Part shown: one piece after another, positions 8,301 through 16,200 of the stretch
Layout: each line of letters starts with the position of its first letter
How positions within the stretch are numbered: the first letter of the stretch is position 1
Source of the DNA: Bacillota bacterium
Lineage (GTDB): Bacteria; Bacillota; Clostridia; Lachnospirales; Lachnospiraceae
Direction of reading: 5' to 3'
DNA length: 64,000 nucleotides
Assembly: GCA_023398375.1 (NCBI GenBank)
Contig: JAEWSH010000037.1
Location: 124,001-188,000, forward strand
Translations under genes and position numbers: made by a program
The notes under the pieces: model-generated
The model's input: only the letters and a program-made list of their open reading frames with translations
Told to the model about the DNA's origin: nothing
Databases searched by the model: none

Positions 8301-8416
8301 TTACTCCTTCTTCCCCCTATGGTATGATTATAAGATATTATAGGTAAAAAAGAGCATTTTTGTCATGAATGTATCTGTTTTCTTCCTAAACGCTATAATA
8401 TGCAAGGAGATGACCT

Positions 8417-9760
8417 ATGAACTACTACTTTTATGCGACTATATACGCTATATTATCTGCTTTATCAAGTATCATTTATTTTACCGGTCTGCTTATTTAT
8501 CCTTTGACAAGAAAACAATCCTTTTTTCTTTTTCTTTATGTTTTTGCAATTTCTTTTTCCTTAAAGGTTCCTTTCATTCCTATTACAAATTCTACTGCCG
8601 TTATCCTTACTGTAGCAGGTTCTCTTATATTGATCCTTCTTTTTCAAAAACATATAATTATTAATTTTATATGTGTAGCTTTTAATTATTTTTTATGTGT
8701 ATGCCTCAATTATCTGGTTCTTTCCATTTGCTATTTCTTCGGAATAACTTTTTCTTATATGACAAGTCGTCCTATTATAGACTGTCTATTCCTTTTTATA
8801 CAATTACTCTTCTTTTATCCTGTTATCTATTATATTGGTCACTTGCTTCGCTCTGTTTATCATAAGAAATTATCTCCTGTTTTATCAGACCCTCTTGCCA
8901 AGAAAATTTCTGTCTTAGTTTGTTTGGAATTATCTGCTTGTATCATGATTCTGATATTTAATATCATTTATGGCAGATATGCTGATTATCCTACCTCTGT
9001 CATCACTTTTAACAGCTTTTTATTCATGATTCTTTTTATTTTTACAGGAATAATCCTTGGTTTTATAATCAATGTATTTCATAAGGAACAGCAGCTTTCT
9101 CTAAAGTTAAAAGAAGCAGAAACTTTTAAAGAGTATACCTCTAAATTAGAAACACTCTATTTAGAAATACGCACTTTTAAGCATGACTATATGAATATCT
9201 TGTCTTCTTTTCAGGGATTTTTAAGTGAAAAAAATTACGATGGGTTAGAAGAATATTTTGATAATATAATTTTACCTTCTGGTCAGAAATTAATTAATGA
9301 GGATATTTCTTTTGGACGTTTAGGAAATCTCCAAGTTCCGGAAATAAAAGGAGTTGTCTACTCCAAATTATTTACAGCATATCGCAACAAACTGACAATT
9401 GTATTGGATATTCCTGATAAAATAAACTTTTTTCCGATGGAATCACTGGATCTGGTACGAATTCTAGGTATCATTTTAGACAATTCCATTGAAGCCAGCT
9501 TAGAAACTGATGAGAAATATTTATATATTGGTTTTTTAAATTCTCCCGAAGAAATGTATATCCGCATACAAAATTCTTCAAAAGATATAAAAAACATCGA
9601 GCAACTATATCAGTTGAATGTTTCTACCAAAGATACGAATCGTGGAATCGGATTATTCGAAGTACAGCAAATTATTGAACGTTATCCTAATGTGTTATTA
9701 TTCACAAAACATTGGTCTGGTATGTTCATGCAGGAATTACAAATTTGTAAAGCTAAATAA
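8417..9760 (+). CDS. agrC: AgrC-type GHKL sensor histidine kinase
   Basis: A 447-residue kinase with about six or seven N-terminal membrane helices (residues 1-225), the AgrC layout. The phospho-acceptor His lies in TFKHDYMNILSSFQGFL, the HPK10 family H-box. The ATPase domain has LGIILDNSIEAS (N-box) and RGIGLFEVQQII (G-box). The ATG follows AAGGAGATGACCT. It is transcribed divergently from agrBD, with agrA 54 bp downstream. The expected ligand is the cyclic peptide made by the adjacent agrBD. Confidence 0.9.
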   Translation: MNYYFYATIYAILSALSSIIYFTGLLIYPLTRKQSFFLFLYVFAISFSLKVPFIPITNSTAVILTVAGSLILILLFQKHIIINFICVAFNYFLCVCLNYLVLSICYFFGITFSYMTSRPIIDCLFLFIQLLFFYPVIYYIGHLLRSVYHKKLSPVLSDPLAKKISVLVCLELSACIMILIFNIIYGRYADYPTSVITFNSFLFMILFIFTGIILGFIINVFHKEQQLSLKLKEAETFKEYTSKLETLYLEIRTFKHDYMNILSSFQGFLSEKNYDGLEEYFDNIILPSGQKLINEDISFGRLGNLQVPEIKGVVYSKLFTAYRNKLTIVLDIPDKINFFPMESLDLVRILGIILDNSIEASLETDEKYLYIGFLNSPEEMYIRIQNSSKDIKNIEQLYQLNVSTKDTNRGIGLFEVQQIIERYPNVLLFTKHWSGMFMQELQICKAK

Positions 9761-9814
9761 CCATCGGTCATGAGCCTGTTATGCATGCTCAAATTATACT
9801 TGGGAGGAATATTT

Positions 9815-10576
9815 ATGTTACCTGTTTATTTGTGTGAAGACAATATTACTCAGTTGAAACAATATGAAAAAATAATAGCTAATTACATTCTAATGGAAGA
9901 CTTAGATATGCAAATTGTATGTGCATCTTCTACTCCCGAAAAATTACTACAGAAACTTTCCGAAAGTTCAAAACCTTGCCTATATTTTTTAGACATAGAC
10001 TTATCATCATCGCTGGATGGCTTTGATCTTGCTGAAAAAATACGTTGTCAGGATCCTCGCGGTTTCCTTGTCTTTATTACTACACATAGTGAACTTTCCT
10101 ACCTTACATTTGAACGTCGTGTCGAAGCTATGGACTATATTTTAAAGGATAATCCTGATCTACTTCCGACACGAATAACTGCCTGCATTGAGAATGCCTT
10201 TAATCTATATGCTTCTCCTGCAAATCTTTTTCACAAAACTCTTACTATAAAATTAGGTTCTCGTCTTGTTTCAGTTTCCTTGGAAGAAATATACTGTATT
10301 AAAACAAGCGGAAACCCACATAAGCTTCAACTCTATACCAGTTCTTCCATGCAAGAATTTCACGGCACTATACAAGAGGTTCTACCACAGCTTGATACCT
10401 CTTTTTTTATATGCCATAAATCCTGTATTGTTCATTTCAAATATATAGTAGCAATTGACAAAAGCACCCTCACGATTATTTTGCAAAATGAACAGACATG
10501 CCCTATTTCAACCCGATCCTATTCTAAGTTTGTAAAAGAATGGAGGGATTGGCAGTCTGTTCAACGCTTGAGTTAG
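9815..10576 (+). CDS. agrA: AgrA-type LytTR response regulator
   Basis: A 253-residue regulator. The receiver domain begins LPVYLCEDN, has the phospho-acceptor in YFLDIDLSSSLDG, and ends near residue 125. A LytTR DNA-binding domain follows (about 148-245; ISTRSYSKFVKEW near the end). The ATG at 9815 is preferred over the in-frame ATG at 9770 because GGGAGG lies six bases before it. It follows agrC and completes the agrBD/agrCA set. Candidate targets are the agrBD operon and possibly the sigma gene, but I could not identify an AgrA site. Confidence 0.88.
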   Translation: MLPVYLCEDNITQLKQYEKIIANYILMEDLDMQIVCASSTPEKLLQKLSESSKPCLYFLDIDLSSSLDGFDLAEKIRCQDPRGFLVFITTHSELSYLTFERRVEAMDYILKDNPDLLPTRITACIENAFNLYASPANLFHKTLTIKLGSRLVSVSLEEIYCIKTSGNPHKLQLYTSSSMQEFHGTIQEVLPQLDTSFFICHKSCIVHFKYIVAIDKSTLTIILQNEQTCPISTRSYSKFVKEWRDWQSVQRLS

Positions 10577-10640
10577 TCTTCTTTTCATTCTTTAATTTGA
10601 TATTCTCTGAATGCTGGTTCATGAATATCTTGACAGCAAC

Positions 10641-10659
10641 CTTCTATAAATTAGAAGGA
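10641..10659. terminator. Short inverted repeat after agrA
   Basis: CCTTCTATAAATTAGAAGG forms a small hairpin between the convergent agrA and anti-sigma genes. It lacks a clear T tract, so it is at best a weak terminator. Confidence 0.3.
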
Positions 10660-10681
10660 GCAGTTTGAAGTTATAAAATTT

Positions 10682-11626
10682 TTATATATTATTATCTATA
10701 AAAAAAATATAGGTCACCCTTTTATTTAAATCATTAAATTGAAAGATTAAGTTTACTTTTCCCGGATATCCTACTCCTTTTAATGTGACATTATAACTGT
10801 TTTCTTTACCCTCTATTAGTTCAGTAGCTGTATTATTAAAAATTGTATCTTTAGCCAAAGAATATTCTGCTTCTGGAAGAACCCAAGAAGCTTGTATTTT
10901 AACAGTATTTGAAAAGAAACCTTGATATTGTGAATAAAAATAATCTATTTCTTTCGCTTGTTTCGGTATTTTGTGGGGAAAAAAATTTCTGTAAATTTCT
11001 TCATAGTGTTCCACATTTTGGTCTACTATTAAGTAATTCGCAGCTACTTGTGTCTGAGATTCTAAAGGTGGCATAATAATAAATATACAAACTGTCATAG
11101 TTAAACTTAAAATAACGGCAAAGGTTTGAATAAGAACATTAACAACAAATCCACAGATGTAATTTTTTATTTTCATTTTTCGAATTCTAAATATTTGTAA
11201 TAGTCCTATAAATACAGGTAATAAAATCAAAATAAAAGAAAAAAAATATTCAATACAAGATGCAGTCTCTGAATGAAATGCTGGATATTTTGCTGAATAC
11301 ACCAATAGTAGAAAGGCAGAACCTAAAATAAAAAAAAGACCGGTAAGGGCTATGCCTAAAATGTTAATAATAAAAAGTGCTCTTTTTAAGAAATTCTGCT
11401 GTATACTTTGCTTGCTTTTTTTTAACAAATCCTTTTCTGAAAGGAATTGCTGAACTTTTTCTTCATTTATTGCAGGGAGAACTAAAATATTTTTTGAAAT
11501 ATTCTCTTTATATTCTTCGCAGTCTTCGCAATTACTTAAATGCTCTTCGATTAATTCACGACTTTCTTTACTGCATATGTCTTCAATATATAGTGGAAGT
11601 AAATCTCTTATAACTTCACATTTCAT
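10682..11626 (-). CDS. Anti-sigma factor with zf-HC2 domain
   Basis: A 314-residue protein starting MKCEVIRDLLPLY; the ATG at 11626 is preferred to the GTG at 11635 because AAAGGG precedes it. The N-terminus has the zinc-binding motif HLSNCEDCEE of ZAS anti-sigma factors. Three to four membrane segments follow (about residues 90-115, 130-150 and 165-190), then an extracellular C-terminal domain. It starts six bases after the stop of the ECF sigma gene, the standard sigma/anti-sigma arrangement. What signal the extracellular domain senses is not evident. Confidence 0.8.
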   Translation of the reverse strand: MKCEVIRDLLPLYIEDICSKESRELIEEHLSNCEDCEEYKENISKNILVLPAINEEKVQQFLSEKDLLKKSKQSIQQNFLKRALFIINILGIALTGLFFILGSAFLLLVYSAKYPAFHSETASCIEYFFSFILILLPVFIGLLQIFRIRKMKIKNYICGFVVNVLIQTFAVILSLTMTVCIFIIMPPLESQTQVAANYLIVDQNVEHYEEIYRNFFPHKIPKQAKEIDYFYSQYQGFFSNTVKIQASWVLPEAEYSLAKDTIFNNTATELIEGKENSYNVTLKGVGYPGKVNLIFQFNDLNKRVTYIFFIDNNI

Positions 11627-11631
11627 TTTTA

Positions 11632-12141
11632 TCACCCTTTCTTTTCATTTACAGAAATAATGTTTTGAAGTTTTTGCTTTGCCCTGTAAAAGTTAACTCT
11701 TACCCAATTTCCCGATTTATTGAACTGCGACCCAATCTCCGAATAACTCAATTCTTCAAAAACACGAGATATGAATATTGTTTGATAAGGTTCTTTTAAT
11801 CCCAAAATATAATGATTAAAAATCTCAATATTTTCTTTTGATATCATTTTTTCGAGTAAGCCATCTTGCCCTGCATAAATAGGAATTTTTTCCATTGTTT
11901 CAAGTGGGATATTGAGTTTACTTTTTTTGCAATAGTCACAGAATAAATTTTTGCCTATTTGACAGAGCCATACATTTAACTGACATTCTCCACGAAATTG
12001 TTCAATTGACATGTAAGCTTTCACAAATGTTTCTTGCGTAATATCTTCTGATATATAGTAATCGCCAGATAGCTTCAGTAAAAAGCAAAATACTTGATGG
12101 ACATATTTTTGATATATAGTTTCAAATTCTTTATTTTCCAT
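11632..12141 (-). CDS. ECF-type RNA polymerase sigma factor
   Basis: A 169-residue sigma-70 family protein. Region 2 is FYISEDITQET-like (DYYISEDITQETFVKAYMS) and region 4 ends in LSYSEIGSQFNKSGNWVRVN. The ATG at 12141 (MENKEFETIY) has AAAGGAG at good spacing; the longer frame from 12174 lacks one. It is co-transcribed with the membrane anti-sigma gene. A second, paralogous pair lies at 55593-56694. It may control the adjacent leader-peptide/C39 genes or be unrelated to the island. Confidence 0.85.
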   Translation of the reverse strand: MENKEFETIYQKYVHQVFCFLLKLSGDYYISEDITQETFVKAYMSIEQFRGECQLNVWLCQIGKNLFCDYCKKSKLNIPLETMEKIPIYAGQDGLLEKMISKENIEIFNHYILGLKEPYQTIFISRVFEELSYSEIGSQFNKSGNWVRVNFYRAKQKLQNIISVNEKKG

Positions 12142-12224
12142 AAGATTCTCCTTTATACTACTATGACTTTTCAAATATAAATTTGTTACACTTTTACAAT
12201 TATAATTTTAATATTTATTCTTAT

Positions 12225-12665
12225 TCAATTTATTGATAATAATTTTTTATTCAAATTATAAGGAAATAATAAAAAGTAACCTGTAAATACAGATTTATAT
12301 TTACTTCTATTTATATATTTAAGTCCGTAGGCAGGATCGGCAATTAAAAGATGATGTACATTTGTTTTATATATAACAACAAAATGAGTAACATTATCTG
12401 TTATCGTAATTTGTGCAATACAAGGCAGCATTCTACTTTTTAATTCGTTAATATTTTCTATGTATATAGCTTCAATGCTACAATGTAACTTAATTGCGGT
12501 ATTATTCAATTGAAGAAGTGTAGTACCAACTCTACTATTATAATCCATTATTTTCTTTAAATAATCAAGAGAATATGATTGATTATAATATAGAAGCATA
12601 GTCGCTAAGGAAGCTACACCGCAATCCATTTTATCTTCTTGTTTTATTATTGGATAAGGTTTCAT
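12225..12665 (-). CDS. Stand-alone C39 peptidase domain
   Basis: A 146-residue protein consisting only of a C39 (bacteriocin-processing) peptidase domain: catalytic Cys in KMDCGVASLATML, His in THFVVIYK and Asp in IADPAYG. These domains cut leaders after Gly-Gly. Usually the domain is fused to an ABC exporter; here the protein ends just after it (FTGYFLLFPYN), so it is either a truncated exporter or a true stand-alone enzyme. It starts 100 bp after the double-glycine peptide gene. The ATG at 12665 is chosen for its GGAG site. No exporter gene is in the window. Confidence 0.82.
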   Translation of the reverse strand: MKPYPIIKQEDKMDCGVASLATMLLYYNQSYSLDYLKKIMDYNSRVGTTLLQLNNTAIKLHCSIEAIYIENINELKSRMLPCIAQITITDNVTHFVVIYKTNVHHLLIADPAYGLKYINRSKYKSVFTGYFLLFPYNLNKKLLSIN

Positions 12666-12700
12666 GTTTTTCTCCATTCAATGTGGATTGTGTATTAAAT

Positions 12701-12724
12701 AAAGCGTACCTTATGGTACGCTTT
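12701..12724 (-). terminator. Hairpin between leader-peptide and C39 genes
   Basis: A perfect 10-bp stem, AAAGCGTACC and GGTACGCTTT, with a four-base loop, followed on the minus strand by ATTTAAT. It is probably a partial terminator that lowers C39 expression relative to the peptide. Confidence 0.6.
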
Positions 12725-12764
12725 ACAAGTAGTCAATAATAGTTAATAGATACATTTTAGTATT

Positions 12765-13115
12765 TTAGACTTGATCTCCGCAAAAAGCCCAAATTGCATT
12801 ATAGGCAACCTGTCTTGCTAAGGTATCTCCGCCATCCATAATATCAATTACTGATGCATGTGAAATTAAATAAGCTTTAATATTATCGCCAACAAGTGGA
12901 ATGCTGGCTAAGGTTGGTGCTGCATAGTAAGCTACTGCATGGGCAAAAATTTCCTTGGCTATTTGTTCTTCTGTCATTCCGCCTACGATTCCTCTAAAGA
13001 TTAGGCTATGTGCTTCCGCAGTACATTGCACTTTACTACGATACTTAGAGTTCATTGGTAAATGTGCGTTACCACCTTTAATTGTATTCATTTCTGTTTT
13101 GGATAATTTTCTCAT
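12765..13115 (-). CDS. Double-glycine-leader peptide, putative bacteriocin
   Basis: A 116-residue peptide. Its leader MRKLSKTEMNTIKGG has the hydrophobic positions and Gly-Gly of class II/ComC-type leaders. The core of about 101 residues is unusually long and contains a hydrophobic, Ala-rich segment (IFAHAVAYYAAPTLASIPLV) and two Cys. The companion C39 peptidase domain is encoded downstream. The promoter is TTTACA-N16-CTTTTT, of the same kind as those at uviB and the sigma gene. Ribosome site GAGGAG. No immunity gene is recognised. It may be a bacteriocin or a peptide toxin; the core matches no family I know. Confidence 0.72.
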   Translation of the reverse strand: MRKLSKTEMNTIKGGNAHLPMNSKYRSKVQCTAEAHSLIFRGIVGGMTEEQIAKEIFAHAVAYYAAPTLASIPLVGDNIKAYLISHASVIDIMDGGDTLARQVAYNAIWAFCGDQV

Positions 13116-13155
13116 TGTAAATCTCCTCTCATATTGATTACTGACTACATTTAGT

Positions 13156-13183
13156 AAAAAGGAAATTTATAATAAAATGTAAA
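13156..13183 (-). promoter_or_regulatory. TcdR-type promoter of the leader peptide
   Basis: TTTACA (13178-13183), 16 bases, CTTTTT (13156-13161), 41 bp before the start codon. The -10 differs by one base from that of uviB (CTCTTT). Confidence 0.55.
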
Positions 13184-13267
13184 CCATTATATCAAAAAAT
13201 TTATATTTATAATTAATCTTTCACCATTTATGCAAATTTTACAAATAGTAAAAGATTAAAAATATTT

Positions 13268-13770
13268 TGGCGCACCACCCCATTTTGGGGGCTTATTAGT
13301 AGAGGGATATATTTCTTACTACGAGCCTTGAGAACTTCATAAAAATTGCATTACCTTCATGATAAACGCCAATCACAAAAGTAATGCAATCCAAAAAACA
13401 TACTACAACGGCAGCGAATCCTTCACGCACAACGCTCCCCATCCCACCTGCGGATTGGGGAATTCCTCGAATCCCGGCAGCTTTCTGGCTCCTTTTCTCA
13501 TGTATGCTTTGACTTTTTCTCCGTAGAGATAGGGATCATTGCCCTGGACGATGCCCTCTGCTGTCAAGTTATTGCTACAAACTTTTTTAACTTTTTTAGT
13601 GCCGTTTTTCCTTGAAAGTTCGTGGGCTGCTGTTACATTATTGCTACTTTTTTGACTCCTACTGTTACATTATTGCTACATTTTCTAACGGCTGCTGTTA
13701 CATTATTGCTACAACAAATCATTGTAAAAATCACTTCTGATTGAATGTACAGCAGATATCAATCGTGCCA
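13268..13770 (-). repeat. Dispersed repeat, copy 2
   Basis: A second and longer copy, sharing with copy 3 an additional left part (GGCGCACCACCC onward, with the pair TTGCATTAC and GTAATGCAA that could form a stem). It contains the S8 fragment and the 22-bp units (about 13557-13712). It occupies most of the gene-free region 13116-13964. Confidence 0.85.
13403..13555 (-). pseudogene. S8 peptidase 3' fragment, copy 2
   Basis: It has the same 153-bp extent as copies 1 and 3 and as the end of the intact gene, and encodes GNDPYLYGEKVKAYMRKGAR through GWGALCVKDSLPL and a stop. Only conservative or silent changes separate it from the intact gene. Confidence 0.85.
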
Positions 13771-13833
13771 GCTATCTGATTTGACAACCTTACATGCTGA
13801 TTCATGATCTGATCTCTGCTGTGTTAAATTCAT
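13759..13833 (-). pseudogene. Short ORF with strong SD, cut by the repeat
   Basis: ATG at 13833 follows a good ribosome site (ACGGAGGTTTCACT) but the frame closes after 24 codons (MNLTQQRSDHESAC, then KVVKSDSWHD) at the edge of repeat copy 2. The strong start and the abrupt end suggest the 5' remnant of a gene interrupted by the repeat. It could also be a tiny peptide gene. Confidence 0.35.
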
Positions 13834-13964
13834 AGTGAAACCTCCGTTTGGTTTTGGTGTTTTTCATCCGGCAAGATGATACCTTAATCTTATTTCGAGG
13901 TTTCTTTTTATTCAATCGGCGTTATTTCTGAATTACAGGAATGCTCCTTTATGTAACAATTACA

Positions 13965-14636
13965 TTACAATTTCTGGTGCGCTTCTAGCGGATGTTGTTG
14001 TAAGTATTCTGTCACTATATCTTTAAACAAATATTTTTTCATTTTTAACGCGTCTATATTATATCTTGTTTCCATATAGAATCCTGAGCCTGGCTTCTTT
14101 GATCCATCTTTACATGTTGTATTATGATGCTTGCATATAGGTAATAATTCAAATATTGATCCTTTTAAAAGCTGCTGTGCCTCTTCTGCTCCAACGATAA
14201 CATGCCCACCGACAATATCCTTGCTATTCTTGTTACATGTAAAATCGCATTTCTTATCGTCTACATAAACTTTCCCATCCGTACAACATCTGGACAGTTT
14301 TTCAATGTCTTTCTTACCTTCTGCCTTATACACAGCTTCCATAAGTCCAATCCAGCTAGCCGCCCCCTTAGGCTTAGGATCATACGTACTTCCAATTATA
14401 TTAGCAAATTTAGTTCCCTTTTTCACAGTTTCAAGCTCATCATAAGTGGATTGGAACGGCAAAATAATACAGTCATCATTATACTTTTGATGGGCATCCC
14501 ATAAATCATAAAGTACCCAGTTACCATCATTTTCACTTTTTTGATAAATTATCCTGTACTTTCTATTTAATTCATCTGAAAATTCAAGTTTTTTTCCTTC
14601 CTCTGTCATTGGAAAATGCTCTAAAAAATATGCCAT
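13965..14636 (-). CDS. MACPF-partner protein, HNH-like motif
   Basis: A 223-residue protein of no family I can name. The start at 14636 (MAYFLEHFPM) is chosen because GGAG, overlapping the stop of the MACPF gene, precedes it; the two are coupled. A central GGHVIVG and, 18 residues later, LLPICKHHNTTC resemble the GH...ILPxCxxHN arrangement of some HNH-like zinc folds. Five further Cys (RCCTDGK, KKCDFTC) may bind metal. It has no signal peptide. It may be a companion toxin or an immunity protein; only position supports either. Confidence 0.55.
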   Translation of the reverse strand: MAYFLEHFPMTEEGKKLEFSDELNRKYRIIYQKSENDGNWVLYDLWDAHQKYNDDCIILPFQSTYDELETVKKGTKFANIIGSTYDPKPKGAASWIGLMEAVYKAEGKKDIEKLSRCCTDGKVYVDDKKCDFTCNKNSKDIVGGHVIVGAEEAQQLLKGSIFELLPICKHHNTTCKDGSKKPGSGFYMETRYNIDALKMKKYLFKDIVTEYLQQHPLEAHQKL

Positions 14637-14646
14637 ACTTTTTCTC

Positions 14647-16062
14647 CTAGTCCTTATCATTTATCATGGAACCGTTTTTTTTGATTTGCATTTCAATTTC
14701 TTTACTTATCGGATCAATGTATCCAAAAAGATACAGATAAGCTCCGCCTGCACCTTTGTTCAAATCTACCGGATTTCCCTTTTTATCCGTTATCAATACC
14801 CAATCATCCGACACAGGAGTCGTTGTAGTTCTTACTCCTAGTGCCTGGTAACCACCTTCCGTACTACTGTCTTCCAACTTATAATCAATAAAAATATACT
14901 TTCCTTTTGCATTTTTATTTAAATCTACCAGAATATGAACGTAGCCATCCTTTACAGGTTCATCCGCCCATACATCTGTACAGTTAATAAGAATATCTGT
15001 TACTTTTTGATCCGTAATTCCTCCATGTTTGTATAAGAGATATATAAAATCTCCTTTTGCTCCCTTATTCAGATCTGCATTATCACACTCATAATTCACA
15101 TCGAATTTTGTTACCATTTCCTCTATAGACTTCTGAGAATCAACATGACTATCCGAACGAGTTACAACTTTCAGTTCTTTGATAAATGGTAATGCTTTAC
15201 GCTTTGCTTCCAGATATGCATTATAATATCTTAGATACCCCTTCACAAGTTCATTCTGCGCCGCGGCTGTCGGTGCCAGCTCCCAAATTGGTATACTTTC
15301 CTCAATTTCGTAAAGTGCCGGCTTTTCCTCCACTGATGAAAACCATGATACACAATTTGAATTCTCATTTATTTCCTTTGGCAGGAAATTTAGTTCACCG
15401 CCAACTCCATATATCTCATATTCACATTCTTTATTGAAATCTTTTGCAGCTTGTGAATAATCTCCGGATGCCCCTGCTGTTATAAAGCGATAAGATGCCT
15501 CTACGTCGCTCTCAATTTCAGCACTGGTTTTAGCTGTCGTTTCCTTTGTCCTGAATTCAATAGTAAACTGTCCGCCTATAGAAAAACTGAGTATTAAATG
15601 TGTTCCATACATCTCAAAAAAATCTTTTGCCTCCATAGTTTTCATATCTGTCAAAACATCAGGGAAAACATATTTACTTAATTGCTCTTTTGATAGTGTG
15701 TTTGCATATTGTTGGATTTTACAACTAGAAACCGTCTTTCCAAATACCGTTCCCTGTGTATAGGCTTGCGAATAGGAAGTCTTGACATTTGCAGAAAACC
15801 CAAAGGAGCCCCCCGTTACGCCTGCATTAAGTCCCGCACCAACACTACTTGACAGTTCATACTCGTTTTCGCTTACATAACTTTTGTGTTGAAACCTTCT
15901 GTTCCCCGATACTTCTGTTGCCCACCCAAGACTACTTTCATAACCATTTAATTTGTCCAAATCGAGTATTGGAACCCTCTTAATACCTTCTGGATCACCA
16001 AATGGATTTTTAATCATATCGTAGCCACATAACAAATACTGCTTAAAACCAAGTTCACTCAT
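14647..16062 (-). CDS. MACPF (perforin-like) pore-forming protein
   Basis: A 471-residue protein. At about residue 150 it carries YGTHLILSFSIGG, which fits the MACPF signature Y-G-T-H-x7-G-G. Amphipathic Gly/Ser-rich strands before it (SSVGAGLNAGVTGGSFGF) and the region after it would form the membrane-inserting hairpins. The C-terminus (about 300-460) has three copies of DLNKxAxGxYIYL, which fits a three-fold beta-prism targeting domain as in other MACPF proteins. There is no signal peptide, so release would need lysis or a holin. Ribosome site AAGGAGGT. No TcdR-type promoter is visible upstream. Bacterial MACPF proteins are rare in Firmicutes, which suggests acquisition. Confidence 0.85.
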   Translation of the reverse strand: MSELGFKQYLLCGYDMIKNPFGDPEGIKRVPILDLDKLNGYESSLGWATEVSGNRRFQHKSYVSENEYELSSSVGAGLNAGVTGGSFGFSANVKTSYSQAYTQGTVFGKTVSSCKIQQYANTLSKEQLSKYVFPDVLTDMKTMEAKDFFEMYGTHLILSFSIGGQFTIEFRTKETTAKTSAEIESDVEASYRFITAGASGDYSQAAKDFNKECEYEIYGVGGELNFLPKEINENSNCVSWFSSVEEKPALYEIEESIPIWELAPTAAAQNELVKGYLRYYNAYLEAKRKALPFIKELKVVTRSDSHVDSQKSIEEMVTKFDVNYECDNADLNKGAKGDFIYLLYKHGGITDQKVTDILINCTDVWADEPVKDGYVHILVDLNKNAKGKYIFIDYKLEDSSTEGGYQALGVRTTTTPVSDDWVLITDKKGNPVDLNKGAGGAYLYLFGYIDPISKEIEMQIKKNGSMINDKD

Positions 16063-16199
16063 AGTATTATTACCTCCTTTTTATCACTACATTTCCTTTT
16101 TCCCCCCATCGGTTCCTTATCAACCACAATGGTGTACTCAGATGCATGCATGAAGGTCAGTTCCGCATTGCCATCCTCGCCAATCTCGTCTGCACGCCG
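16063..16199 (-). pseudogene. Surface-protein C-terminal remnant
   Basis: Right after the stop of the large surface protein, the minus strand reads ADEIGEDGNAELTFMHASEY then TIVVDKEPMGGK in a different frame. This looks like the end of a beta-sandwich surface-protein domain. No start codon or ribosome site serves it. It is probably a leftover of recombination between surface-protein genes. Confidence 0.5.
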
Positions 16200-16200
16200 G

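Noticed and set aside
8301..8416. AgrA-binding direct repeats between agrB and agrC
   Set aside because: A TATAAT is visible for each direction but no convincing repeated AgrA half-sites.
14647..16062. TcdR-type promoter upstream of the MACPF gene
   Set aside because: I looked for TTTACA-N16-CTYYTT in 16063-16200 and did not find it; its control is unknown.
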